Counted from the stretch's first letter, positions 22,943 to 34,861 are shown. The stretch: 64,000 nt of DNA from Reticulitermes lucifugus (GCA_026260175.1 JAKCWW010000321.1:10789-74788), one strand, 5' to 3'. A program made the numbers and translations. The notes: a model not told the origin generated them from the letters alone.

Positions 22943-23649
22943 TACGACGTCTATCTTGAAACGTTGTTGTGTAGTTTCGAATGAGTTACTGTTAAGTGGC
23001 TCTTAGTTTATTTAAAAACGCTGCATCAAATACAGGTTGTGTTGACAATATGGTCTGCAATACGTCGTCTATCCTACTTTAAGGCAGCATCTCAGCTTAC
23101 CACAAATAATATCTGGTTTCCGATTCATGATGATGTAACAATTTCATCTGGTGTAGAGATTAAAGACGATGAGTCATCAGTGTATCCACTCTAGCAAACG
23201 TGTAAGTAATTACACTATCTCACATGCAAAGGCAGAGCAGTGATGGCACAACCATTCCTTTAGCACGGAGGGAATTCCACTTTCTAAATCCAGAAGAAAA
23301 AGTTATTCCGATATACAAATACATCATATGTGGAGAAAATTACACTACCACACAAAGGTACAGCCATGGCGGTGCAAAATGTACATTTGATGGTAAAACA
23401 ATGTCACTGACTTATTATAAACACTCCCTGTTAGAAAGAACGAATCATGGCGATATAGATGCGTTCCATTTGGTGTGGAGAAAATTCCGCCGCCCAATTC
23501 AGGACAACAAAGTGATGACGGTGTAAATACGTATGATGTGGGAAAAATTCAAGACCAACCATTCATGCTGACACGCAGTAAATGTTACTACTTATTGAAG
23601 GTACTCATGCCTATCATGTGGATCGCATTATAATGTATAACAACGACCA

Positions 23650-23652
<3 letters not shown>
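22943..23652. other. intergenic; unassigned 100-codon frame
   Basis: The plus frame 23224-23526 reads without a stop for 100 codons but shows no family I know. No other feature seen. Confidence 0.3.

Positions 23653-23698
<46 letters not shown>
23653..23698. repeat. (CA)n(TA)n microsatellite at SINE C 3' end
   Basis: A pure CA run passes into a pure TA run that touches the 3' end of the SINE C copy at 23700, as the TA run does at the 3' end of the 20018 copy. Confidence 0.95.
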
Positions 23699-23699
23699 G

Positions 23700-24058
23700 G
23701 ACTATATGTATATGTCAAGGGACGTGTATTGCAAAAAACCTGGTGATAGGGGGCAAGCAGGTAAAGCAATCCCTGAACAGGCCTGGACAGGCCTTGAGGG
23801 TTCCAGGAGATTGAGGCTCCCATATTTCCAGACAATCGGCACATGAAGGTGGTAAAGTTGTCATCCCTACGCATCGGCCGCCTTTACTCCCCAGGAGATA
23901 TTCCTGGTACTCACATCTGTCAGAGGCTGAGTCGACCCCAGGGCCATAGTGCAGCTGGAAGGATTAAGTCAATGAAAAATTTCAATGACATCGGAAATCG
24001 AACCCATGAACTTCCGGCTTGTAGCGTAGTGCCTCAAGGTGTTAGGAGGCACATCCGT
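23700..24058 (-). mobile_element. tRNA-derived SINE, family C
   Basis: The most complete family-C copy. On the minus strand: a worn head near 24058, CTACAAGCCGGAAG, B box GGTTCGATTTCCGATG, AAATTTTTCATTGACTTAAT, CACTATGGCCCTGGGGTCGA, the CCACCTTCATGTGCCGAT block, and TTGCTTTACCTGC near the 3' end. The extreme head is diverged from the 20018 and 52668 copies. No TSD found. Confidence 0.85.
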
Positions 24059-24322
24059 GGAAATATGTACCAAAGACACAAATTAATAATAACAATAATA
24101 ATCACAGACTATTATTATTGTCACAATGTCACAAGGTGTCCTTAAGAAGTACTGAAGTACGCTTTTGTTTGTTCTTTTTGTATCATTTTTGTCTTCTTTA
24201 TTGTTCTCTGTTACTTTTGTTTGTATGCTGTGCTGTGTCTGTTATGGGTCGTTTGGCTGTTGACTCAGCAGGATAACAAAAAATAACTGAACAGAATTAT
24301 ATTTGCCACACTCGCCATTCTG

Positions 24323-24490
24323 TGCCGGGACAGCGTAGCCAGTAAAGTTACTAGGCTATGGGTTGGACATCAGAGGAATCGTGGTTCGATTTCCGACAGG
24401 GGCAATAGATTTTCTAAGGATTAAGTTTCTGAGATGTGACGGCGTGTCACTGGATGTTTCCCGGCGTTTCGACATAACATAAACTACGCA
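24323..24490 (+). mobile_element. putative tRNA-derived SINE, family D
   Basis: Starts TGCCGGGACAGCGTAGCCAG (A-box-like) with the B box GTGGTTCGATTTCCGACAGG about 55 bases later, then a unique body ending GTTTCCCGGCGTTTCGAC. Only one copy is in the window, so family status rests on the tRNA-like promoter alone. Confidence 0.5.
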
Positions 24491-24987
24491 AAATCACGAA
24501 AATCTATAATTTGGTTATCACACTCGTGAGCGGAATGCTAACCGGGTACCTTCGTAGTTCGTAGACACTCTGCTAAACCGCTCAGTTCACTTCTGTCACC
24601 TCCTTCTTAAAGAAATAAATAACCGTGCAGCGAAGAACTGCAATAAGTCACACGTGGTATATACGTATATAGTAATTGCCTGTAGTACTAATTGTCAGAG
24701 GCAAAAACATTCAGGGTTTGAAGAATATTTAACAAACAAACAGCCATCTGTAACCCCGTATTGTTTGTCCGACGTCCTACGCATCGTAATTTAAGTTCGA
24801 AAGTGCAGGCGTCAGACATACGTGCAGGCCTATAACGAAAAACATATGTTCTTTAGATTTGTGGAATAACTCTAACACATCCAGGAACAAACAGGGGAAA
24901 TTCGCCGCGAGAGGGGGACTAACACTGTGTACTAACACTAACACTGTGTACATAATGTTCACGTAACCGTGAAAACCTCCTTAAAAA
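24491..24987. other. intergenic; possible minus-strand tRNA-like segment near 24535-24600
   Basis: The minus strand across 24600-24535 reads GTGAACTGAGCGGTTTAGC and then CGAAGGTACCCGGTTAGC, which loosely resembles a SINE head but lacks a convincing B box. A short direct duplication (ACTAACACTGTGTAC) occurs near 24916-24950. Confidence 0.25.
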
Positions 24988-25110
24988 ATACTTCTGACCT
25001 TTTAATTTTATTTTAAAGTTGTCCATTCCGTGCACTTTTAGAACAATGTATTCACTTAATTATACCAACAAAATCCACATGATTAGTTACATATGGGTTT
25101 TAAACATGTA

Positions 25111-25152
25111 GCTCCGACATGTTTCGGCATAAGCGTTCCATCTTCAGGGAGC
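25111..25152 (-). ncRNA. hammerhead ribozyme-like, left arm, well formed
   Basis: Minus strand, 5' to 3': GCTCC (stem I), CTGAAGA, one extra T, a GG/CC stem II around a ten-base loop, GAAACATGTC, then GGAGC (stem I partner). Stem I is a perfect five-pair helix directly at the junction. The residue before the expected cut is C within GTC, the classical triplet. Stem III is the six-base self-complementary ACATGT, so it matches the reported class of Penelope-associated hammerheads with reduced stem III that act as dimers. The extra base before stem II departs from the textbook core. Confidence 0.65.
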
Positions 25153-25266
25153 AGAAGTTGTACCTTTTATACATAAATGACATCAACAACAGAGCCTACT
25201 ACAGACTGTGGAACCTTGTAAATAATAGCTTATCACTGGCAATTGGTTTTAAACGTGGCATATTGT

Positions 25267-25308
25267 GCTCTCTGAAGACGGTACGCTTGTACCGAAACAT
25301 GTCGGAGC
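25267..25308 (+). ncRNA. hammerhead ribozyme-like, right arm, well formed
   Basis: Plus strand: GCTCT (25267-25271), CTGAAGA (25272-25278), one extra C, stem II GGTAC/GTACC closed by a GCTT loop, GAAAC (25294-25298), ATGTC, then GGAGC (25304-25308). Stem I forms five pairs including one G-U. Stem II is longer and cleaner than in the left arm. The predicted cleavage is after C25303. Confidence 0.7.
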
Positions 25309-25386
25309 TACGTGTTTAACGCTCATATGTAACTAATAATGTGCATTTGGTTGGTATAATAAATTGAATACATTGATACTTCTGAC

Positions 25387-28300
25387 AACTTACAAACTAA
25401 ATTTACGCACTGCAATTCTCTAGACAATAACTTAAAACAAGAAGTATTTAACTGACATATTTAGAAAACTTACTAAAGGCCAGATCAAAAAAAATACTTT
25501 GTAAAATAAAAGGCAACAATTTATAGGGACAGTGAAACCATTTGTAGACACTTCGGTAACATAATATATACCCGTATACGTGATACGGTATTGTTAAAAT
25601 GCATATATGCATATACACATAGATACATGCATACACATATATATATATACATACACACACAAGTGGGCAGAGACAAAGGAAGAATGGAAACGGCATAAAT
25701 AAGGACTTCAAGATATGGTTAGAAAAGAAACACATTATGTTGACCTGCATACGTGAAATACTGACGGTTTAAATTCAGATAAAGAGACACCCTGTACATA
25801 GGTTGGGTGAAAACATTTGAAAACACCACGGACATTCATACGTACTCGGCGAAGAGTTAAGAGGACTAAGGAATCGAAGAAATTAACATTTAGAGGTCAG
25901 TATAACCTCTTAGATTATAATCCAGGAAGAAAATAAAATATTCAAATTAATTCACACTTAATCACAAAACCGCAAACACTTTTTCAGTTTCTATAGTCGT
26001 CCTCTTTCCAACAGTCGCTTCTACTATTACAAGTGCATTGAGTGTTTTACTGTTAAGTACCACAACGGATACATTCCATTACTTTCACTGTAATCTGTGA
26101 GTACTCACAAGTTTTCACGTGTTCTCCTTTTTTTCCCAGTTCAAAGCAGGCTTTAAAATTAAAATTATGCCTCGTAAAAGATGTTTATTATTATGCTATG
26201 ATATTTATGTTTTCAAGTACATAAAATCAACACATGAAATGCATGTGTGCCTAATTAAACCTCATGCAATGAACATCATTACTGGCGCAGTCGCGTGCAT
26301 TCTTAACTCAGAACAAACGCACGGAGCTGAGTTGGAATTTTCTCTAGGGAAAGAAATTTCCAGTATTTACTGGAAACGATGGTTGGTGGCCTCCACAGCC
26401 GGTCTCGATACAGTGCGGGAGAGGAAGTGTCTATATGTGCCGCAGACTGAGCTCCTGGTTTCCTGTCAATAGCCTTGTCAGCATAAGCATTGAGCTATTC
26501 AGGATCGTCATGTAATTATAATGAAGCTAATATCAGGCAGTTGATTTGAACCACTCTTACCCTTACACATGTAATGCAAGTTCCAGCTGCCTTTTGCAAG
26601 TCTCGGAATGAAATGTAATTACACGGCGCACGTTCCGATGTCTGTCGGAGTGCACTTACTGTCATCTTGGTTCATGTCACTGTCACCGTACATATGGAGC
26701 AATAAGTTATTACTACTGCGGGGTGTTTATTAATATAAGGACTTCACTACATTACTGTGTTCAGGCTTTGCATATTATACCTGCACGTGCAGCGACCTGT
26801 TTTCTACAAGATATATGAAAGTAACTGAAAGATATAAGATGGTTTCCAGGTAATAGAATTAATATAACAGAGCCAATATTCGTGACGAAATTAACGGCAG
26901 AGTCCTTCGAAAAGACACACGCTACGTTCCAATTCAGAATCTGTCATCAAAAGACCTAAGCAGAAACACAACAAACACGTCTGAACGTAAGACTTTATCT
27001 CGCGCTCTAAGGGAAGAACGTATATTGGAAGCATTTCAGAACAAAGTCCTGAGGAGAATGTGTGTACCTGAAACACAGGAAGTAACGGGAAGATGACAAA
27101 AATTACGTAACAAAGGGTTGCACATCTGTATTCGTCACCGAGGTACATTAGTGTGTATAAACGGAAAATAATGAGGTAGGGGGAACATATAACACGCACA
27201 GATAAACTAAGAATGTGCAAAACATTTTAGTGTGAAAACCGGAAAATATGATGTGAAGTAGCCGAATGTAGCTGTGATAATGAGAAGATAGAAGTTGAGA
27301 GTGTGGAGTATTTTTAACTGACTCAAAATACAGCAAAATGCGACGTTTTATGAGCAGCTTAATCAACTGAAGACAAATAAATGCAATGTTTTGTAAACAC
27401 CTTCATATTTGATGACGAACAAAATGCGGTGTTTTGTGAGCAACTTAATAATTTGAAGACTAAGGCAAAGTCACTGTGTCAATTACAGTCTGGCGTCTCG
27501 ATTTGAAACCCCCCCCCTTCTTCTCGAATCATGACCACATTTTGTTACGCCTGACCACTGTAGTCGTCGGCTAAATACTAAAATAGAAAACGAGTCCATT
27601 ACGCAAATGTTATAGTATGCAAATATTGAAAACTGAACTTACTGGAAAGCCCGTGCCTTTAACTGTATCTCTGTTTTTACGAGTATCTCTCTTATAAAAG
27701 AGACCGTATGTTCAGCATGGATGTTAAATTCCGCTAGAGGTCAAGGGGAAGCCATATTTTCAACATGTAACACGCGTCTTGAATCTTGAAGCCTTTCAAT
27801 ATTTGTGTGAACTCAAGTCAGTCAACAAAACTTTAGAAACGAACACTAAAGGAACAATCCTTCCATTTCGTACATGATTTTGTTTTTGGCTTACGCGTAT
27901 GAAGGGCTAAGGATAGTTTACTTTTATGTAAGAAGGACTCAAGGTTTACATGTTCCCGTGTCTGGAAGCACCTCCATAAATTGATAAAAACTTGTTGGAA
28001 AAGATGAAGGAAACATACAAGTAGGAAAGACAGACGTAAATGTGATGATATTAAATATGCATTGCACGAAGAGGGGGTTTGTTGGTTGTCATTTCTCAAC
28101 AAATCCAGCACCATTTGCATACGTGCAAGCCTATTTCTTCTCATATAAATAAAGATGATAATATTCAAAAGGCCATGAGCACTGTGATATCATTTTCAAC
28201 ACTCAGTGGAAAACAAATCTACCATCGGGCTCTATTACTGCAAATTGTGTATGTGAGGACTGTTTGGTGAGACAAGATGAGCAGTAATGGTTCAATTTGT

Positions 28301-29006
28301 ACTATCATAAAGGGTTAGAATACAATACCACACCCCCCCCGGCACATACACATTCACGTAAGAAAAAAAGTTAGAAAACATGACGATAGGGCTCGAACTG
28401 CTGACTCTAAGCCACGCTTAATTCAGTAATAAATTTCCATGAATTTCAGGAGCTACACTGAAGTGAGTTCTATTGCAGCAGACGGCTCTCACAGCTGGGA
28501 GGCAAGTTTCCCCAACTGTTCAGTTGTCCGTCTGCTGAGCCGTCAGACATAGCGAAACAAACTAATTCTGCAGTCAATAATTTAGTGATACCTAATGAAG
28601 AGGCTTTGGATTCGACCTAGATTACAGTCAAATACTACAATTTATTTACAAATGGACATCAGATTGACAACACCGAAAGCAGATCCGCAATACACTTTAA
28701 AAGAAATGTAGACTGATTGTGTTCAGTACTTTTATAGGTTCAATCAACTTAACCTCCAAGGTGGTTGGGGTTTTCAGCAAATCTGTGATATTTTTTATGC
28801 TCGTATGTGTTTCTGAAAGAGCCTGTACACTGCACAACAAGGTATTCTTTTCTCCGCATTGCCCAAGGCAAGGCTGTTGATTTCATCACACATAAATTAA
28901 TAGCCTAAGCTACAGGTAGCTTTCTGTCTGTACAGGTTTACATGTATACAGAATATAATGGTGGGATTAATGTAATAAGTGAATTGGGAAATACAATGAT
29001 TGCTGA
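25387..29006. other. long intergenic stretch; CA/TA-rich run, weak SINE-like segment
   Basis: 25590-25662 is CATA/TATA/CACA-rich. Frames of 109-117 codons (26119-26472 plus, 26891-27220 minus, 27833-28168 minus) have no recognisable domain and odd composition; I regard them as chance. On the minus strand near 28390-28425, GGCTTAGAGTCAGCAGTTCG could be a worn tRNA-like promoter. Confidence 0.35.
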
Positions 29007-29254
29007 ATTCTAAAAGGTTCTGACGATGGTATATAACGTTGAGAACCACTTGTCTTTTGGACTTTTTCCATCGTCTTGGATTTTTTAAAATATGAAATAT
29101 AACAATATAAAAATCACAACGTTTCGGAACGTTCCGAAACGTTGTGATTTTTATATTGTTATATTTCATATTTTAAAAAATCCAAGACGATGGAAAAAGT
29201 CCAAAAGACAAGTGGTTTTCACTGTTATATACCATCGTCAGAACCTTTTAGAAT
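29007..29254. mobile_element. 248-bp near-perfect palindrome made of two Penelope-type ends
   Basis: Positions 29007 and 29254 mirror one another about the point 29130/29131, with only a short mismatched zone near 29048-29056 and its partner. The centre is CGGAACGTTCCG. Each arm from the centre outward reads GAAACGTTGTGAT, the 3' half of the hammerhead-like core that is complete at 29327-29371, so the two arms are fused inside what was stem II. Nearer the outer ends sit inward-reading CTGACGATGG boxes (29020 and its mirror 29241). Such a palindrome would extrude as a near-perfect hairpin. Confidence 0.85.
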
Positions 29255-29326
29255 CCAATTAAATAACCGGTATGGACCCGGTATATACTCTTCTTTTAGG
29301 ACCCATCTGAGTAGGCATTGCCTGAA

Positions 29327-29371
29327 GACGGAAGAAGAGCCATCTTCCGAAACGTTGTGATTTTTATATTT
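29327..29371 (+). ncRNA. hammerhead ribozyme-like, complete core, ACGT type
   Basis: ATTGC (29327-29331, stem I), CTGAAGA (29332-29338), one extra C, stem II GGAAGA/TCTTCC (29340-29345 with 29353-29358, perfect six pairs), GAAACGTT (29359-29366), then GTGAT (29367-29371). Stem I pairs five bases including two G-U. Stem III is the self-complementary ACGT and has no loop, so activity would need two molecules. Confidence 0.6.
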
Positions 29372-29424
29372 TATATTTTAAAAAATCCAAGACGTTGGAA
29401 AAAGTCCAAAAGACAAGTGGTTCA
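29359..29424 (+). repeat. direct copy of the palindrome's right arm
   Basis: From GAAACGTTGTGATTTTTATA to CAAAAGACAAGTGGTT it repeats 29136-29216 in the same orientation. It lacks about 12 bases (GTTATATTTCAT) and has few substitutions. This copy retains the 5' half of the ribozyme-like core that both palindrome arms lack. Confidence 0.85.
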
Positions 29425-31129
29425 CAATGATTGCTGTTTGTGTCGCATTTCATAATTGACTTCTGCATTTAGGCCTGTTTGAATGGAATACAGAAAATTA
29501 TGAAAAAGCTGTCAGACTTCAGGTGTCCGAGTTAAGAATCGATTCCGGTAACATCAGATTACAAAGCATTATATGAACTTTCGGAAGAGCATAAAACATG
29601 CATAATAGCGTGGTCATGTTCCGTATGTTCGCACGTTTCTTCTTCAGTGCTGCAGATAATGGTCTTTTTCTAATCTTATGAAAAGGAAAATTAGGCAGCG
29701 GTAAGAGACCGTCAACTAACCACCTGATAAAAGGCGCGACCGTGAGACTAATATGAACCTACGAGTATATTATATATAAAATCCAGACCATAACACTTAG
29801 AAAACAAACTCCGTCTCCATTATGAAGACCCTCATTTAATTATGTTTAGGGAATTAATCGGTGTTTACTGTGGCAATCACACGAAACTTATCTATACTGT
29901 GTGGCGAATGTTATAGGGGACGGTACACACTCTTGTCACTGGGCATTAACCGGTTAAAATGCACAATCTCAATCCATTTTTTTCTATTTGGCGAATATTT
30001 AAGTAGATACAAATTGGCCAAATTAAAGTCCTATTGGGATAAGGCTAAGGTTCAGTATGGCTTATCGAAATTTAAATTTGGCCAGAAACTAAGCCAGTTT
30101 TATTCGCATCACATCTTAATAAACTATTACCCTAAGACAATTTTAATTTCGTTCTACCATGAATGTATAGCTCTACCAAGTGGCAAATTTACAACAGATT
30201 TCCCCAACATATTTATGTCCGCATTTCTTGCCAAGTGAATTTAGAAAATATATATTGTGCACATAATTTGTGTAACCGTTTGACGTTGCAGATTAAGAGT
30301 CTTACTTACTGCGATGTAAACATAAAACTCAGAACCGCGTTAAGAACTGTAATTATTACGTTTTTACACCTGTAGAGAATCAGGAAAGTATTTTGGACTG
30401 AATGTCATCAAAATGATGCCATTTTTACACTTTGTTCTTCCACACTTCAAGATTTCTGGGGCATATGATTTACAAGATTGAAACAGACCGTTCATCAGTA
30501 AAGGCAAATACTCGTATTTTGCTGCATTAAAGGAACATTTTCGGTGGTAATTAGAAAGGAACACATCACACCTAGCGGTAATAGAAGGTATTAACATTTA
30601 TATGAGCTGATGTTCCAGAAATATCTTCTAGCTGTAATAAACCATCATATTTCCTGGCAAACTACATTAAAATCCATTCGTCTAGAAACTATGCACTGTA
30701 GCGAAAATACCAGTGAATACATTATATAACACGCACACGCGAACTGATTTACCCTCGGAAAACGGAGACTACCTTGTGTCAAGCATTACATTACGCGAAC
30801 TTCCAAGTCTTACTAAATGATTACCTTCTTTACACAAAGTTCATGAAGCGAACATGTAATGGTGAGATATATTCTATCCTTTCGTAAGCACGTTTCATCT
30901 CCGAAAGTATGTAAAGCTTTCGTATAAATTCCGTATCTTGGAATTAAATTAAATGTTGTCGCAAAAATATAATTTGGATTGTATCGGTCCAAAATAAACT
31001 ACACTTTACAAGACTCACAAACTGACTTCGTTATAGACCGGTGACATCAAGACACATAGGCCCTATATCATATGAAGTTTGCAGATTTTCTACCTGAAAG
31101 CTAAAGCCGCTCGTGGAATCTGAATTGCA
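29425..31129. other. intergenic; longest unassigned frame of the window
   Basis: The plus frame 29861-30238 (125 codons) is the longest here. It is rich in Lys, Phe, Tyr and Leu, with no domain recognised and no sign of conservation that I can judge. At about 29705-29750 a string CAACTAACCACCTGA may be a tiny relic of a minus-strand SINE A head. Confidence 0.3.
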
Positions 31130-31172
31130 AACATATATTGTACATTAACAATTGTGTCATACAATATATGTT
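31130..31172. repeat. perfect 13-bp inverted repeat
   Basis: AACATATATTGTA (31130-31142) pairs exactly with TACAATATATGTT (31160-31172) across a 17-base loop. It is AT-rich, so it may be fortuitous. Confidence 0.7.
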
Positions 31173-31204
31173 AACGCCTGTTAGGGCAGGTGTTGCAAAT
31201 GACC

Positions 31205-31370
31205 TCTTTCAACTCTCAGACATGCGAATTTCTCATTCTAAGAAAATTGAGTGAGATATTGTCATAAATCTACTACGTCTTCATGTAAAGCCGTTATTTT
31301 TGTCAGAGTTTTAAAAAACTTGAATTTTCTCGACAGATTTTTGAAGAACTGTAATTTTGTTATTTAAAAC
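31205..31370 (+). repeat. unclassified interspersed repeat, copy 1
   Basis: ATTTCTCATTCTAAGAA, CATAAAT, CGTTATTTTTG, CAG, GTTTTAA and AATTTTCTCGACA blocks occur in the same order at 38535-38700. No coding potential or terminal structure is evident. Similarity fades near both ends. Confidence 0.65.
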
Positions 31371-31409
31371 TTACATAACTGCAGAGTGGGATCTCTAATT
31401 TGAACACAT

Positions 31410-31703
31410 AATTTTTTTTGTGGAGAAGGGCCCCGTAGCAGATGCTACGGACGCACCGCAGCCTTAAGGCTTATTGTGCAACCCTATGATGAAGATTTAG
31501 AGAAACATGATTAGTTTTTTCATTTCTCCATGTAATGGAGCACCGGTGGAATGAAATTGACAGGGCAAAACCGAAGTACTCGGGGAGAAACCGATCCCAT
31601 TGCCACTTTGTCCACCACAAATCCCACATGGACTGGCCCGGGATCGAACCCGGGCTTCCGCGTTGAGAGGCCGATGACTAACTACCTGATCCATGGCACG
31701 GCC
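31410..31703 (-). mobile_element. tRNA-derived SINE, family A, full length with TSD
   Basis: Flanked by TGAACACAT at 31401-31409 and 31704-31712. On the minus strand: GGCCGTGCCATGGATCAGG head, B box in CCCGGGTTCGATCCCGGG, full family-A body, and a tail of As seen as the T run at 31411-31419. One of the two best-preserved copies. The frames at 31497-31712 and 31678-31875 are read-through of this repeat. Confidence 0.95.
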
Positions 31704-31712
31704 TGAACACAT

Positions 31713-34336
31713 CTTGTTTCACTTTTGCATGTACACAGCATAACTGCGGTTCTCGGGAAATGCAGGAGGCTCGGTAGTTTGTGAGAAGGAAGGAAGTCGG
31801 CGGAGTGTATAAACTGGATCGACTTTGTTTCGTGGCCATGAAACAAACTGCCGGAACGTAGTTGTTTCTCCGCATCCATGCAGCAACACTACTGTTATAT
31901 GTACTGCAGAAACCCCTTGAAAGGTGAATGCAATCTTTTTACTTGGCTTGCCTTGGTGCTCATTGTCGTGTATATCACTATAATCGGGGAGAACTGGTAA
32001 TTTATAGTTCTTATGAAGTTCCGTTTTCAATGGTAGTGTTATTTACATGTGAGTAAAATTACATTCAGTTATATTGTATATATACATATAATCAAAGGCA
32101 TGCTCATTCAGACACTGTCTAGTCCGTCTTGACTAGTTAATTAGTCAACTAACCAAACATTATCTCTATAGTTTTGAGCACTATCATAAAAAAGCTCGAA
32201 ATTAGATATGACACTGAGTGCAGTCTATCTATCTCGCATCTTACACATTCCTCTTAACGTTATTTTAATGTCTCCTTCCATTCATGATAGTAGTAGATTC
32301 TCATTTAAAATAAAGCAACAATTTCTGATATAGAAGTTTATTTGTACCAAATACTGCACACCAATTACATATATTCATTCTATATACTCCTACATGGTAC
32401 AGTTAAGGTCCTTGTAGTTATTAAATGATTAGTGAAGTCAATAAAGGTGAAATCAGTTAATATTTGTGTGTCCAATTTGATACAAATTATAATGATGAAA
32501 CAAGATTTCTTAGCTTTCGTAGTCACTAAACCTTCAAAGCTGAAAAAAATGTAAAACGCGTTCTAGATTCAATATAAATTTTTAATAGTTGAAGCCACTA
32601 AATGAGTAAAAATATGTACAAATCAGTTACTTCATTATGTTCAGAACCACAAAATATATTTCTAAACTTACACGTTACCCAGAGTTCTCCCATGCCAATT
32701 AAGGAACAAATGCGTTAATATCAGATCAATTACTGTTAAGCTTGTCAAATAGAAAAGGAATTCTGCATAAGTTCGTCAGTCTGAACATGCATATAAAGAA
32801 CATCATAACGGTTGAGAATAAGATATATATATCTATATAATATCTATAATATATATAATATACATAATATATTCTATATATAATATATAGAATATAATAT
32901 CTCCAACACTAAAAAATTTACTTCCAGTTGTGAAACATGCTGTGTACAAAGGATCCTTAATATATTACGCACATTTCTGTTTTACAATCAACGCAGCATA
33001 AACAAGTAAATTTGGTCAGTTTTACATGTCTACAGCCTACCTGTTGCTGATGTAGTTGTAATTTAAAATTTGTATTCAATATTTCGATCTGACTGATCAA
33101 AAAGGTCTGTAACCTCTTTGTAACGGAACACAATACAAACACAACTTTGTCACATTCATGAAATTTCAGATTACAGAATCTCTGTAAATACATATCAGGA
33201 TTGTGTTGTGGAGTTAGAAACATGCATATGACAGAGTCGTAATTAAAAGGAAAAAAAAATATTTATATATAAACACACATTCAGTTACCTCATTTCCTAA
33301 GGTATAGTACGCTTTCACTCCTGAAAGTCTACCTCCCGAAAATTGATTGCTTATTATATAAGTGCATGTTTAATCGCGTTGCGTGTATTACCAGAAATTT
33401 ACACGTTCAGAAATGTTTAACCCACAAGTAATGGCTACTGTGTTTAGAAACCATTCAGAAGTGCCATGTTGCAAACCTGAAGCGCGCTTTATACTCTGAT
33501 AATACGACTTCGTCAAATGGCGTCTCCCATTCCGAATTCACTTTGTGAAGTGACCACACAGCTGAGGACGGAATTTTGTACGGCCAGTGTCACACCTCGC
33601 ATGGTTAAATTCAGGCTTAAGGTAGACCGTCTTCAAACAGCGTATTTAAAATAAATTATGTCTTGGATAAACCGGAAATTAAGCACATTTTCGTGGGAAT
33701 ATTTGATTTCTCCTTCATTTTAAACTTGCCCATACCTAAACCTAATAGACATATTAAGGTTATTAATACTTCAAAAATTACTGCATGGATGATACTAATT
33801 GATATCTTACGTGTGTAACAAATTTGTTATGTATAACTTTCAACTTGCTTCCGTAATTTATTTCGGCCCGAGGGAAATTTCCCGATGCTCGGAAGGGTTT
33901 TCAATTTATGCACAGAGAACATTTTCTTGGTACCTTCCGTATCATAGCCCGCAGCCCGTAAATTAGGAAACGTGTCTTAGCATTAGAAACACAGCTTTCC
34001 TGCTAGAGAGAGATCTCAAGCAGTAACATAGCGCTCACACAACACCCGACGTTTTCATTAAGTATTCCTGAATTCGAAACCCATTTGCATTCTCCATGTC
34101 GATTCGTGGCATAATATATGTATGAATATAATTAATCTGAAAACAGTTGTGTTTTTGAAAAATTTTACCGGTGACAACAAATGCGAGAATTATGCTGAAT
34201 AATGAACAAACTTATCTTCAAGATAAAATTTGCTACAGGTATGAGAATCTCAAAATATTAGGAGCAAAGTGTCTATAAATTGGCGACTGATATGTCCTGA
34301 CGTAGAACACCTGAAAGAGGACGATTATACTGACGA
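31713..34336. other. long intergenic stretch with AT-rich block
   Basis: 32821-32900 is almost pure A and T with overlapping TATATA and small palindromes. Frames 31719-32030 and 32957-33223 (minus) are unassigned. Nothing else is supported. Confidence 0.4.
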
Positions 34337-34370
34337 AAATAATAGCAATAATAATAATAATAATAATAAT
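34337..34370. repeat. (AAT)n microsatellite
   Basis: About eleven nearly perfect AAT units. Confidence 0.95.
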
Positions 34371-34861
34371 GCATGTAATATTAAAAATACTGCGACTGGG
34401 AACCTCTCAAGATAATTTCATAAACATACAGAAAAACATCCCCAGTACACACTCACGAGTGGAGTTCTGTAAGCTGCAAGCATGTTCTGAGGAATGTACT
34501 ACTAACTTGAGAACCCCACGGACAAGGTTTGGCCTTGGCTCATAAACAGGGCACCTTACAATATGGAGTAATTTAAAAAAACAAAAACAAAACAATAATA
34601 ATAATCACAATACATGCGTACTAATATAAATTACTTTTACTAGAGCAGCAAAAATTCATAACGAAATTCCTGTAATGTAGGAACCGGTAATTCAAGAAGC
34701 TGCATTACCAGTAATAACCACGTTACTTTATGCAAAGTACTATAAGCCGTCACTGACCAAGTAGCGTGGCACTGTCATTTATAAAATGACGTTGTCCTTA
34801 TCTCTGGTTATACAGTGTCAAATGGTACGATAAATAATGAATTGGAATGGATTTGGAAGGC

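Larger units (their letters stand above)
24999..25375. mobile_element. palindromic Penelope-like insertion with TSD and two hammerhead cores
   Basis: An 11-base direct repeat ATACTTCTGAC occurs at 24988-24998 and 25376-25386, the form of a target-site duplication. Inside it, 25044-25152 and 25267-25375 are inverted copies of each other (about 85-90 percent alike by eye), with a roughly 114-base spacer. Each arm contains a complete minimal hammerhead pointing outward. The 45 bases between the left duplication and the left arm have no partner. There is no reverse-transcriptase gene. Penelope elements are known to have terminal repeats in either direct or inverted orientation, so this looks like a non-autonomous inverted pair. 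The plus frame 25119-25319 merely crosses it. Confidence 0.75.

Noticed and set aside
29861-30238. 125-codon plus-strand open frame, longest in the window
   Set aside because: Composition follows the AT-rich background (Lys, Tyr, Phe, Leu), there are no recognisable motifs, and nothing around it suggests a gene. Chance frames of this length are expected in 64 kb.
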